Part shown: in pieces, positions 1 through 7,214 of the stretch
Numbering within the stretch: position 1 is the first letter of the stretch
Layout: each line of letters opens with the position of its first letter
Assembly (NCBI GenBank): GCA_017405875.1
Contig: JAFQZM010000025.1
Coordinates: 119,688-183,687, forward strand
Direction: 5' to 3'
Length of the DNA: 64,000 nucleotides
Source: a bacterium
Lineage (GTDB): Bacteria; UBP6; UBA1177
Program-made: the position numbers and the translations under genes
The notes under the pieces: model-generated
What the model was told of the DNA's origin: nothing
What the model saw: only the letters and a program-made list of their open reading frames with translations
The model's database searches: none

Positions 1-361
1 TTTCAGCGGCAAGAGCTTCTTCGACATTGTGCGCAGAAACACCGATGACGAGCCTGCTACCCGCGATCCTGCGGACTTCCGCAACGTTTCCGTCATCCTG
101 CCCGATATGGACGCCGTCAGCTCCGCATGAAAGCGCAATTTCATTGTTATCGTTGATGATCAGCGGAACATCGTACTTCGCGCAGAGTTTTTTGACTTCA
201 CGTGCTTCGGCTAAAAATTCACCAAACGGAAGATGTTTTTCCCTAAGCTGGAAACATGTGATGCCGCCTTTTAAAGCAGATTCAAGATCAGTCAGAAAAC
301 TTTCTTTTCCGTCTGCTCCGCCGACAGCGTAAAGCAGAAGATTTTTTCCTTCAAAAGCCAT
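1..361 (-). CDS. thiE: Thiamine-phosphate synthase, N-terminal part
   Basis: Joins HMP-pyrophosphate to the thiazole phosphate to make thiamine phosphate, in the cytoplasm. The gene enters from the left edge, so only the first 120 codons are present. Visible TIM-barrel motifs are FQLREK (about residue 37), IINDN (68-72), GADGVHIGQDD (80-90) and GVSAHN (107-112); all are typical of ThiE. The ATG at 361 follows an AAGGAAG ribosome-binding site. A TPP riboswitch lies in the leader, which supports both the identity and feedback control by TPP. TenI-like paralogues share the fold, but the HIGQDD motif and the riboswitch favour ThiE. Confidence 0.93.
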   Translation of the reverse strand, partial: MAFEGKNLLLYAVGGADGKESFLTDLESALKGGITCFQLREKHLPFGEFLAEAREVKKLCAKYDVPLIINDNNEIALSCGADGVHIGQDDGNVAEVRRIAGSRLVIGVSAHNVEEALAAE

Positions 362-411
362 AAAAACTTCCTTCGGGAACGGGGAAAAAGCAGACAAAAA
401 AGATTCTGAAA

Positions 412-500
412 AAGACTCCCTACGGCGGCATTATCCGCATCAGGTCAAAGGGTCAAAGCCGAACTTCCTCTCAGCCTGCCTTTCAGCACGCTCCCCTGCA
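412..500 (-). promoter_or_regulatory. TPP riboswitch (THI element) upstream of thiE
   Basis: Read on the minus strand, the leader holds the THI-box core in order: GGGGAGC, CTGAGAGG, GACCCTTTGACC, then TGATGCGGATAATGCCG and GTAGGGA. These are the conserved pyrimidine-sensing and pyrophosphate-sensing segments of TPP aptamers. No long U-tract terminator follows. A small TTCC-CGAA-GGAA hairpin at 367-380 covers the thiE ribosome-binding site, which suggests control of translation; that part is inference. Confidence 0.95.
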
Positions 501-528
501 ATTATGATGATAAAGAACAAAAACTAAC

Positions 529-1452
529 TTACTTGTTTACCTGGAAACGGACATCGCCCTTTTCAAAGAAGTTTACGATCTCCGTTGCAGCAGCTTCTGC
601 AGCGTTGTCGTTTGCTTCGCTCGTCTGTGCGCCCATTTTCTTCGGGGTGAAGAAAACTCTGCCTTCGAATTTAGCTTTGAGCTCTTCAGCGTTGTCCGGA
701 GCGACGTCTGCGACGTATTTGAAATCGGGTCTTGCTTCAAGAACAGCCGCGAGGTCTTCTTCGTTGATGATCTCTTTTCTTGCGGTGTTGATGAGGGTAG
801 CCGGTTTTGGCATATCCATCATGAATTCTTTCGTGATTGACTTCTTGGTCTCGTCGTTAGCCGGGATGTGAAGCGATACGTAGTTGCAAGTTTTGTAGAG
901 CTCTTCTTTGGTAGCGATGTATTTTACGCCCTCGGATTCGATTTTCTCTTTGGTAAGGAACGGATCGAATGCATAAACTTCCATGCCGAGTCCTTTAGCG
1001 ATCCTTGCAACGTTTCTGCCGACGTTTCCGTAAGCCTGAAGACCGAGTTTTTTGCCTTTAAGTTCGGTTCCGGTCGACGGAGTGAAGCAGGTTCTTGCGG
1101 TGTAGATTGCCATACCGATCGCAAGCTCTGCAACAGCGTTAGCGTTTACGCCGGGGGTGTTCATAACGACGATGCCTTTCTCTTTTGCAGCTGCACAGTC
1201 AACGTTGTCGAATCCTGCGCCGCCTCTGACTACGATCTTGAGTTCCGGAGCTGCGTCCATGATCTCTTTCGTGATTTTGTCGCTTCTGATGATGATTGCG
1301 TTTACGTCTTTGACAGCTGCCTTGAGCTCGTCAACTGATGTGTACTTTTCAAGTTTGCGGAATTCGTAACCTGCGCCTTTGCAGATCTCTTCGATTTTTG
1401 CAACAGCCTTTGCTGCAAAAGGTTTTTCGGTAGCAAGAAGAACTTTTTTCAT
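529..1452 (-). CDS. serA: D-3-phosphoglycerate dehydrogenase (short form, no ACT domain)
   Basis: Oxidises 3-phosphoglycerate with NAD as the first step of serine synthesis. The 307-residue protein has the 2-hydroxyacid dehydrogenase fold, with a nucleotide-binding loop GLQAYGNVG at 137-145 and the substrate Arg in NTARKE (R225). The C-terminal ACT regulatory domain of long SerA is absent. The usual catalytic His of the TPHIG motif is replaced by TPKKMGAQT (K271-K272). The same motif occurs, to my recollection, in Bacteroidetes SerA, so it is a clade feature and not damage. The start at 1452 was chosen because a GGAGG lies 5 bases upstream; a more upstream ATG would place that GGAGG inside the gene. 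Confidence 0.9.
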   Translation of the reverse strand: MKKVLLATEKPFAAKAVAKIEEICKGAGYEFRKLEKYTSVDELKAAVKDVNAIIIRSDKITKEIMDAAPELKIVVRGGAGFDNVDCAAAKEKGIVVMNTPGVNANAVAELAIGMAIYTARTCFTPSTGTELKGKKLGLQAYGNVGRNVARIAKGLGMEVYAFDPFLTKEKIESEGVKYIATKEELYKTCNYVSLHIPANDETKKSITKEFMMDMPKPATLINTARKEIINEEDLAAVLEARPDFKYVADVAPDNAEELKAKFEGRVFFTPKKMGAQTSEANDNAAEAAATEIVNFFEKGDVRFQVNK

Positions 1453-1539
1453 ATTGACCTCCATAAGTGTTAAAGAAAATAACGCGCTATCTAATATTTT
1501 AAAAACCGCTTTGTCAACTATATCCGCAGGAATAAAAAA

Positions 1540-3300
1540 TTATCCTATTTTTTCGTTGACTTCATTGTCGATTGCTTCGCGGTTTGCAGTGAAAACATCA
1601 AAAAGGGTGGAATCGATTTTGCCGTCATCGACTTCTTTCTGAATAATGGAAACGGCTATATCCGGCGGTATCGCCTTTTTGTAAGGTCTGTCTTTTGCCG
1701 TGAGAGCGTCATAGATGTCGGCAATAGCCATGACACGTTCGATAATGCCGAGTTCATCACCTTTTTTGTGGAACGGATAGCCGCTGCCGTCGAGTTTTTC
1801 GTGGTGGGATGCGGCGATATTCGGCACAGATTTGAGCGAAACAGGCCAGTCGATCGAATTGAGCAGTTCGTAGCTGTAAAGAACGTGCTTTTCCATGTTC
1901 GAACGCTCTTCGGTAGTAAACGTGCCCTTCTGAATGTTGAGATATGAAAGTTCTTCCGAAGTGACGAGCTCTATTTTTTCACCGTTCACATCGACTACGA
2001 TGTTTGCCGCCTTTTCGATAAGTTTGATCTCGTCTTCATTGTGCGGACGCGGAATATCGAGCGAATCGAGCTTTGAAAGGAACTCTTCGGCGACCGCCTT
2101 ATCTTCGCTTCCCTCCTTCATGAAAACAAGGGCATACTTGATGCGCCACTTCATCGTTTCGAGCTCTTCGGGATAAAATCTGTGCTGTTTCATAAGGAGT
2201 TTTTCTCGGACTCCGACCTTTCCGAAATCGTGAAGCAGAGAAGCTGTTTCGGCAACTTTCATAGTGTTTTTGTCAACATGGTACAACTGTGCGATTTCCG
2301 GTTTTTCGAGTGCGTGTTTCAGAATCGCCATCGTGTAAGCCGAAACGCGGATGCTGTGACCTTTAGTTATCGGATCCCGCTGCTCGATTGCTTTTACCGA
2401 AGAAATTATCATGTTGTTGAGAAGTTTTTCAGTTTCAAGAAGCAGATTGTTGTTTTCGACCGAAACCGCCGCCAGAGTCGAAAGACTCTTGAGCATGATC
2501 GTGTCAAAATCGCTGAACGGAACAGGCTCTTCCGACTCACTGTCGAGCTTGTTGATGAGTTGTACTGCGCCGACGACGTCTCCTGTCGCAGTTTTCATCG
2601 GAACTGTGATTATTGAAACCGTCTTGTAGTTGAGTCTTTTATCCAGATCGCTGTTGAAAGTGTAAGGCGCATCTTCGGGAATGCTGTATGCATCGGGAAT
2701 ATTCAGAGTTTCGCCCTTGTCGCAGACGTAACCGACGAAACTTCTTTTGTTAAAGGGGATTTCGCGCTTTTCGAAAACCTTTGAACCGAGGCGGCTGTTC
2801 TGGCTTGAAACAAAGAATATTTTGTCGTGCTCTTCATTCATCAGATAGAGCGTTCCCGCTTCGGCATTGGTCGCCTTGCGCAGGAAAGTGAGGATCTGAC
2901 CGTAAAGTTTGTTCGGTTCCTTCTCGACGCTGAGACTGATACCGATCTGCGCGTTTTCAAGAATTTTGTTGTAAAGATCACTCGTGATGTTGATAAAATC
3001 AAGAATATATTCAAGGGAAAAGCGGTCAAACTTTTCTCCGTCAACGACAAAAACGCGCTGGTCGAGCTGCTTGAATTCGCAGTCGAAAGAAACGATGAGC
3101 ACCGCTTTTGCATTCTTTATCAGCGAAAGTTCCGGCTGATAGTCGCGCATCGACATTATCAGAATGTAAGGTGTCCCGCCTGCCCCGGCAAGTTTCGCCT
3201 CAATGTCGGCAAAACTGTCGTAAACAACCGGCGTTCTGTTGTCGAAACGCTCGATTTTGAGAAACGACGGAATAAATATCAAATCTTCGTGAACTGCCAA
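1540..3300 (-). CDS. GAF / HD-GYP signalling protein, probable cyclic-di-GMP phosphodiesterase
   Basis: HD-GYP proteins hydrolyse cyclic-di-GMP. The 586-residue protein has an N-terminal region of about 110 residues that I cannot assign (possibly receiver-like), a GAF sensor domain at about 115-285, and an HD-GYP domain at about 300-575. Catalytic residues are visible: HSIRVSAY (H315), LLHDFGKVGV (H357, D358), ASHHEKLDGSGYP (499-509) and DIYDALTA followed by RPYKKA. There is no membrane segment or signal peptide, so it should be cytoplasmic. The start is TTG at 3300, placed 5 bases after GGGAGG. A 16-bp-spaced promoter sits just upstream, overlapping the end of the dCMP deaminase gene. Confidence 0.9.
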   Translation of the reverse strand: MAVHEDLIFIPSFLKIERFDNRTPVVYDSFADIEAKLAGAGGTPYILIMSMRDYQPELSLIKNAKAVLIVSFDCEFKQLDQRVFVVDGEKFDRFSLEYILDFINITSDLYNKILENAQIGISLSVEKEPNKLYGQILTFLRKATNAEAGTLYLMNEEHDKIFFVSSQNSRLGSKVFEKREIPFNKRSFVGYVCDKGETLNIPDAYSIPEDAPYTFNSDLDKRLNYKTVSIITVPMKTATGDVVGAVQLINKLDSESEEPVPFSDFDTIMLKSLSTLAAVSVENNNLLLETEKLLNNMIISSVKAIEQRDPITKGHSIRVSAYTMAILKHALEKPEIAQLYHVDKNTMKVAETASLLHDFGKVGVREKLLMKQHRFYPEELETMKWRIKYALVFMKEGSEDKAVAEEFLSKLDSLDIPRPHNEDEIKLIEKAANIVVDVNGEKIELVTSEELSYLNIQKGTFTTEERSNMEKHVLYSYELLNSIDWPVSLKSVPNIAASHHEKLDGSGYPFHKKGDELGIIERVMAIADIYDALTAKDRPYKKAIPPDIAVSIIQKEVDDGKIDSTLFDVFTANREAIDNEVNEKIG

Positions 3301-3330
3301 AACTGCCTCCCTAAAAACAAAAAACCACCG

Positions 3331-3358
3331 ATTATAGTGAAATTCAATTAAATTTCAA
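3331..3358 (-). promoter_or_regulatory. Promoter of the HD-GYP gene
   Basis: Minus-strand TTGAAA (3358-3353) and TATAAT (3336-3331) are separated by 16 bp. The -35 box lies inside the last codons of the upstream deaminase gene, so the HD-GYP gene can be transcribed separately from it. Confidence 0.65.
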
Positions 3359-3826
3359 AACAATATTCTCAGGCAGGGGTTCGAGTTTTCTCATTTTGAC
3401 GTTTGCCTGAGCCAGCATGAGTTTTGATGCTTTGACGGCGTCTGTGTCGGCATATTTGTCGGAAAGATAGACGATTTCTGAAATTCCCGACTGGATTATC
3501 GCCTTTGCGCATTCGTTGCACGGAAAAAGAGCAACGTAAATCGTGCAGCCGCGGAGATTCTGAATCGAATTGAGTATCGCGTTAAGTTCGGCGTGAACTA
3601 CGAAAGGATATTTTGTGTCCAGATAATCACCTTCTCGGTCCCACGGAAGAGCATCGTCGCCGCAGCCTGCCGGAAAACCGTTGTAGCCTACTCCGACAAT
3701 GCGGTGCTCACTGTTCACGATGCATGCTCCGACCTGCGTGTTCGGGTCTTTGGAACGCTGCGCGCTGAGCAGTGCGACACCCATAAAATACTGATCCCAC
3801 GATATGTAGTTTTCTCTTTTCGCCAT
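3344..3826 (-). CDS. dCMP deaminase family protein
   Basis: Deaminates dCMP to dUMP, feeding thymidylate synthesis. The 160-residue protein carries the zinc-binding deaminase signature: HAE at 78-80 (zinc His and the proton-shuttle Glu) and PCNEC (C103, C106). The N-terminal DPNTQVGA segment and the YNGFP motif are typical of the ComEB/dCMP deaminase group. The ATG at 3826 lies after GGAGGAATC; longer upstream extensions lack a ribosome-binding site and would place GGAGG inside the gene. It is divergent from the surface-protein gene at 3990. A different cytidine-type substrate cannot be excluded. Confidence 0.88.
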   Translation of the reverse strand: MAKRENYISWDQYFMGVALLSAQRSKDPNTQVGACIVNSEHRIVGVGYNGFPAGCGDDALPWDREGDYLDTKYPFVVHAELNAILNSIQNLRGCTIYVALFPCNECAKAIIQSGISEIVYLSDKYADTDAVKASKLMLAQANVKMRKLEPLPENIVLKFN

Positions 3827-3927
3827 GATTCCTCCGCTGAAAAAGGACAAAACGCCAAAAAATCCAGTTCTTTTCGCATAAAAAAAGCAAAAAATCAAAT
3901 CATATCGGAACTCAAACCTTTTCTGCT

Positions 3928-3955
3928 TTGACTTATTTCAATTTTTTGGTAAAAT
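3928..3955 (+). promoter_or_regulatory. Promoter of the large surface-protein gene
   Basis: TTGACT (3928-3933), a 16-bp spacer and TAAAAT (3950-3955) lie 35 bp upstream of the ATG at 3990, followed by the AGGAG ribosome-binding site at 3979-3983. Confidence 0.7.
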
Positions 3956-3989
3956 TTGCGGCTTTATGTTGATTTAATAGGAGACTGTG

Positions 3990-5498
3990 ATGAAGAAACT
4001 TTTACTTTTGACTTTGATTCTTGCGGCGACGATGACAGCATTCGCCTATGACGGAACGACGATCGGTCCCGAAGTTTCCACGCTTGACGGCAAAAAACTT
4101 CAGTGGGAAGCCGGAAGTTTCGACTATTTCGTAATGTTCAAATCTTTGATGGGCAACGATATACGCGACAGCTGTGTCGATGCCAATTCGCCGGCAGGAT
4201 GCGACTGGACTGATAACGGTGATTACAACCCGGAACCTGACAGCTGCCTTCCGCAGAGCACTTTCAAGCTCACAAACGCTCATATTCCGGAAGATGCATA
4301 CGTCGAAGCGGCTTATCTTGTCTGGACTTCGAGTCTCGACCCGAAGAATGTATTCAACACCGACAATACGGCAACACTCAACTTCACATCGGATGACGGT
4401 CAGATCACTCAGACTATAAACGCTGTTGCTCCGAGAATCGGAACAGCCGGAACCGATTCAAATCCCGGTATTCAGGACTTCACATTTGAAGGAATCACGA
4501 CCGAACAAAACGGCACTATTTACGGCGGATACTACACCTATCGCGTTGATGTCACCGATTTTTTCAACCTGATCCACGCTCAGGGAAGAGAGCTTGGCTA
4601 CAAAACGGACGGTATGTCGCTTTACGGAAACTACACTGTCAGCGATGTCGAATGTTCAAACGATTCCGGTTATCTTTCACAGATAGTAGGAGGAAACGGT
4701 TACAGCGCATCGGTAATGTGCGGATGGTCACTCATCACGGTTTACCGCTCAGTCAGAGTCAACCCGAAAATGGTCTACATCTACAACGGTTTCGGAAGAT
4801 TCTGTAAACAGGAAGTCGATCTCGGCATTTCAGGCTTCGAATTCCCGGATAAACCGATAATCAAAATGACCATGGCGGTTCACGAAGGCGACCCGGGTCT
4901 GGCAAGCGCATCAGGCTGCGGCAGTCTGGGTTTCGCGGCATGCCCGCCGGAAGGTCTTCAGGTAACAGGCGAGACAACTCCTCCGGAAGATATGATTATT
5001 CTTCAGAACAGCTGTAACCCTGCAAAATTTCAGGATTCTCAAGGAACTGCTTTCAACTATTCCGACACCTACAACTCGATTTCGAGTTTCTACGGCTGGA
5101 ACGATAAGATCGAAACCTGCATCGGAGGCGACCCGAACAACCCCGATCCTGACACTCTCGAATACACCATGGATGTCGATACTTTCCTGCTTGATGCCGA
5201 GGTAAATCCCGATTTTGACAGACAGTTCAAAAAAGGCGATTCCAACATGTTCATAAAAATAGGTGCGAACGCGGACTGCATCTATCCGAACTACATGGTT
5301 GTCTCTCTTGACACCAAAGCTCCGAGATACGATATTCCGGTAAACCCTGTCACTCCCGACGGAAGAGAGAAAAACTACTGTTCATGCTCGGAACAGGCTG
5401 ATTCAGTCTGCTCGACCGCTCCGTTCTACTTCATGATCAAAGTCCAGAACTGGGGCAACGATCTTTCGACGAACGTCACAGTTCAGGATACTCTTTAG
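3990..5498 (+). CDS. Large secreted surface protein, N-terminal part ending at an in-frame amber codon
   Basis: I do not recognise the N-terminal family. Residues 1-20 are a clear Sec signal peptide (MKKLLLL... ending AFA) and the mature part is rich in Asn, Asp and Cys, as in exported adhesin-like proteins. The frame stops at TAG (5496-5498) in the middle of a DUF11-like repeat: the text before it reads VTVQDTL and the text after it GKVEYVPGTT, the usual continuation of such repeats. The reading frame stays open from 5499 to 7112, so this is the first half of one 1040-codon gene. The ATG at 3990 lies 6 bases after AGGAG. TAG is a normal stop here (secA ends in it), so a nonsense mutation, a sequencing error or rare readthrough are the options. 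Confidence 0.8.
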   Translation: MKKLLLLTLILAATMTAFAYDGTTIGPEVSTLDGKKLQWEAGSFDYFVMFKSLMGNDIRDSCVDANSPAGCDWTDNGDYNPEPDSCLPQSTFKLTNAHIPEDAYVEAAYLVWTSSLDPKNVFNTDNTATLNFTSDDGQITQTINAVAPRIGTAGTDSNPGIQDFTFEGITTEQNGTIYGGYYTYRVDVTDFFNLIHAQGRELGYKTDGMSLYGNYTVSDVECSNDSGYLSQIVGGNGYSASVMCGWSLITVYRSVRVNPKMVYIYNGFGRFCKQEVDLGISGFEFPDKPIIKMTMAVHEGDPGLASASGCGSLGFAACPPEGLQVTGETTPPEDMIILQNSCNPAKFQDSQGTAFNYSDTYNSISSFYGWNDKIETCIGGDPNNPDPDTLEYTMDVDTFLLDAEVNPDFDRQFKKGDSNMFIKIGANADCIYPNYMVVSLDTKAPRYDIPVNPVTPDGREKNYCSCSEQADSVCSTAPFYFMIKVQNWGNDLSTNVTVQDTL

Positions 5499-5531
5499 GG
5501 AAAAGTCGAATACGTTCCCGGCACGACCGAA

Positions 5532-7112
5532 ATGTGCAAAGAGTGGAAAAGCGACAATGTCTGCAAAAAATGGGAGCCGATCGAAGATATGGGCGGTCAA
5601 TTCCCGTTGACAAACCCGTATAAGGTTGCAGACGTGCTCAGCTACTGCGATTCGACCATGATGACTTGCGAAGAAACGATAATGATCCGTTTCAAGGTTA
5701 AACCGAAAGACAACCTTCCGAAAAATGAAGTTATTGAAAACACTGCAATAATCAACGACGATTCGGGCAAACCTTACAAAACCAACACTTCGATTCCGCT
5801 CAGACTTACATTCGGCTCATGTCCTTCTGCTGCCGCATGTGAAAATCCCGACCTCACGAACTGCGGCGGCTACGGTGACGGCGAAGGCTGCACGAAAGAC
5901 GAAGAGTGCGGCGCAGGCAAAGTCTGCAAAAACGGCGGATGCGTAGTTGACGACACTCTGTTCGCAAGCAATGCCAAAATCACCGTTGCAAAAGGTAAAA
6001 ACTCTCCTGTCAGCGGTGAGGCGGCGATAATCGTTTCCGCCCCGACCGAAAAACTCGTTATGGGTCAGTTCACCGTTATGGCGGCAACTGAAGAAAACGG
6101 CAAAAACTTCTCGTTTGAATCAGTCATAGCCAGCCTCGATACAAAAGATCAGTCTACGCAGGTAAGCAATGTCAAACTTGTTTACGACAAAAACGGAAAC
6201 GGCATTATCGACGAGGGCGATGTTGAAGTTACTGATCCGCAGAGCGTAAAGACAAACACCGTTTCGCTCGCTCTGAAAGGCGATTCAACGATTTACGAGT
6301 CGAACATCCTTCATCACTTCCTGATCGTTGCGGATGTTTCATACAAAACGCCTGAATCGGTTCCGCTCAACACGAGTTTCTTTTTCAAAATCGAAAGTGT
6401 AGAGAGGTTTGCTTTCGGCAAAGTCGGAAATTCGACCTCTGAAATGCCGGAATCACCGATGAATTTCGCAGAATTCTCGTTTGAACCGACCGTCGAAGCG
6501 TTCGTCTTCACGAAAGGCAGCATCGAACCGCCGATCCCGTCACTTTCCAGCATGAACAAAAATCCGGTCGGAGTCCTTCAGATAAGGGCTAAGGCTATAG
6601 CGCACAGCAACAGCATTAAGAAAATAACCGTCAAAACGACATCGAAATCGGTAAAATTCCAAGAGGGAATTGAAAAGATTTCACTTTACCTTGATGCCAA
6701 CAAAGATGCTTCCTACACTGGAGAGACTCTGCTTGCGACAGCCGTTCCGGTAGAAGCTTCAAACCTTTTGGATATAACTTTGGACACTCCGATTTCTTTT
6801 GCGACAGGCGAAGAAAAAACTCTGCTTCTGGTAGCCGAATTCAACATTCCGAAAGACCAGATGGCACAGATTGAGATCCAGAAATCCAAAGTTAAACTTG
6901 AAACCAGCACGGAACTTATAGGACTGCCGGTAAAATCGAAGGAATTCACCTACAAATGTGAAGAAAACGACTTCACCTGTCTCGACGGCGAAGATGACAG
7001 CAGCTGTGCGGTAACGGCGATCGATGACAAGAATACCGGTATTTTCGCTCTTCTTTCAGCTATTATCTTTGTTTTGGGATTCGCATTTTTTGCGAGAAAA
7101 AATTCCATTTAA
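5532..7112 (+). CDS. Large secreted surface protein, C-terminal part downstream of the amber codon
   Basis: Same frame as the gene starting at 3990. The ATG at 5532 has no ribosome-binding site, so this half is probably made only by readthrough or from an unbroken allele. It contains the rest of the DUF11-like repeat, with the typical ENTAIIND segment. A Cys-rich segment (residues about 95-140, pattern CTKDEECGAGKVCKNGGC) and further beta-rich repeats follow. The end has SSCAV, one hydrophobic helix and a basic RKNSI tail. That tail resembles the MYXO-CTERM class of surface-sorting signals (Cys, membrane helix, Arg cluster) in layout; the assignment is inference. Confidence 0.75.
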   Translation: MCKEWKSDNVCKKWEPIEDMGGQFPLTNPYKVADVLSYCDSTMMTCEETIMIRFKVKPKDNLPKNEVIENTAIINDDSGKPYKTNTSIPLRLTFGSCPSAAACENPDLTNCGGYGDGEGCTKDEECGAGKVCKNGGCVVDDTLFASNAKITVAKGKNSPVSGEAAIIVSAPTEKLVMGQFTVMAATEENGKNFSFESVIASLDTKDQSTQVSNVKLVYDKNGNGIIDEGDVEVTDPQSVKTNTVSLALKGDSTIYESNILHHFLIVADVSYKTPESVPLNTSFFFKIESVERFAFGKVGNSTSEMPESPMNFAEFSFEPTVEAFVFTKGSIEPPIPSLSSMNKNPVGVLQIRAKAIAHSNSIKKITVKTTSKSVKFQEGIEKISLYLDANKDASYTGETLLATAVPVEASNLLDITLDTPISFATGEEKTLLLVAEFNIPKDQMAQIEIQKSKVKLETSTELIGLPVKSKEFTYKCEENDFTCLDGEDDSSCAVTAIDDKNTGIFALLSAIIFVLGFAFFARKNSI

Positions 7113-7129
7113 CTGACTTCAGTTTTTTT
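7110..7129 (+). terminator. Compact intrinsic terminator of the surface-protein gene
   Basis: A 5-bp stem AACTG/CAGTT with loop ACTT overlaps the TAA stop codon and runs directly into a T tract. It is small but correctly placed. Confidence 0.5.
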
Positions 7130-7130
7130 A

Positions 7131-7190
7131 CCGCCGCCAAGTAAGCTCCCCAGGGTTCTTGGGGGCGGCAGCGGTAAGGTCCTTGGCAAC
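7131..7190. repeat. GC-armed intergenic palindrome, copy A
   Basis: Arms CCGCC and GGCGG enclose CCAAG/CTTGG and a CCCC/GGGG pair, followed by a TAAGGTCCTTGG segment. The last segment recurs in the element at 51237-51282, and the CCGCC/GGCGG style of arm recurs at 25895-25957 and 44915-44972. Function unknown. Confidence 0.45.
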
Positions 7191-7214
7191 ACCTGTTTTT
7201 TAAGTGAGGTTCCG

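Noticed and set aside
5496..5498. TAG read as pyrrolysine or as a reassigned sense codon
   Set aside because: TAG is used as an ordinary stop by secA, the zinc-ribbon gene, rpmH and others in the window, and no pyl genes are seen. A nonsense mutation or sequencing error is more likely.
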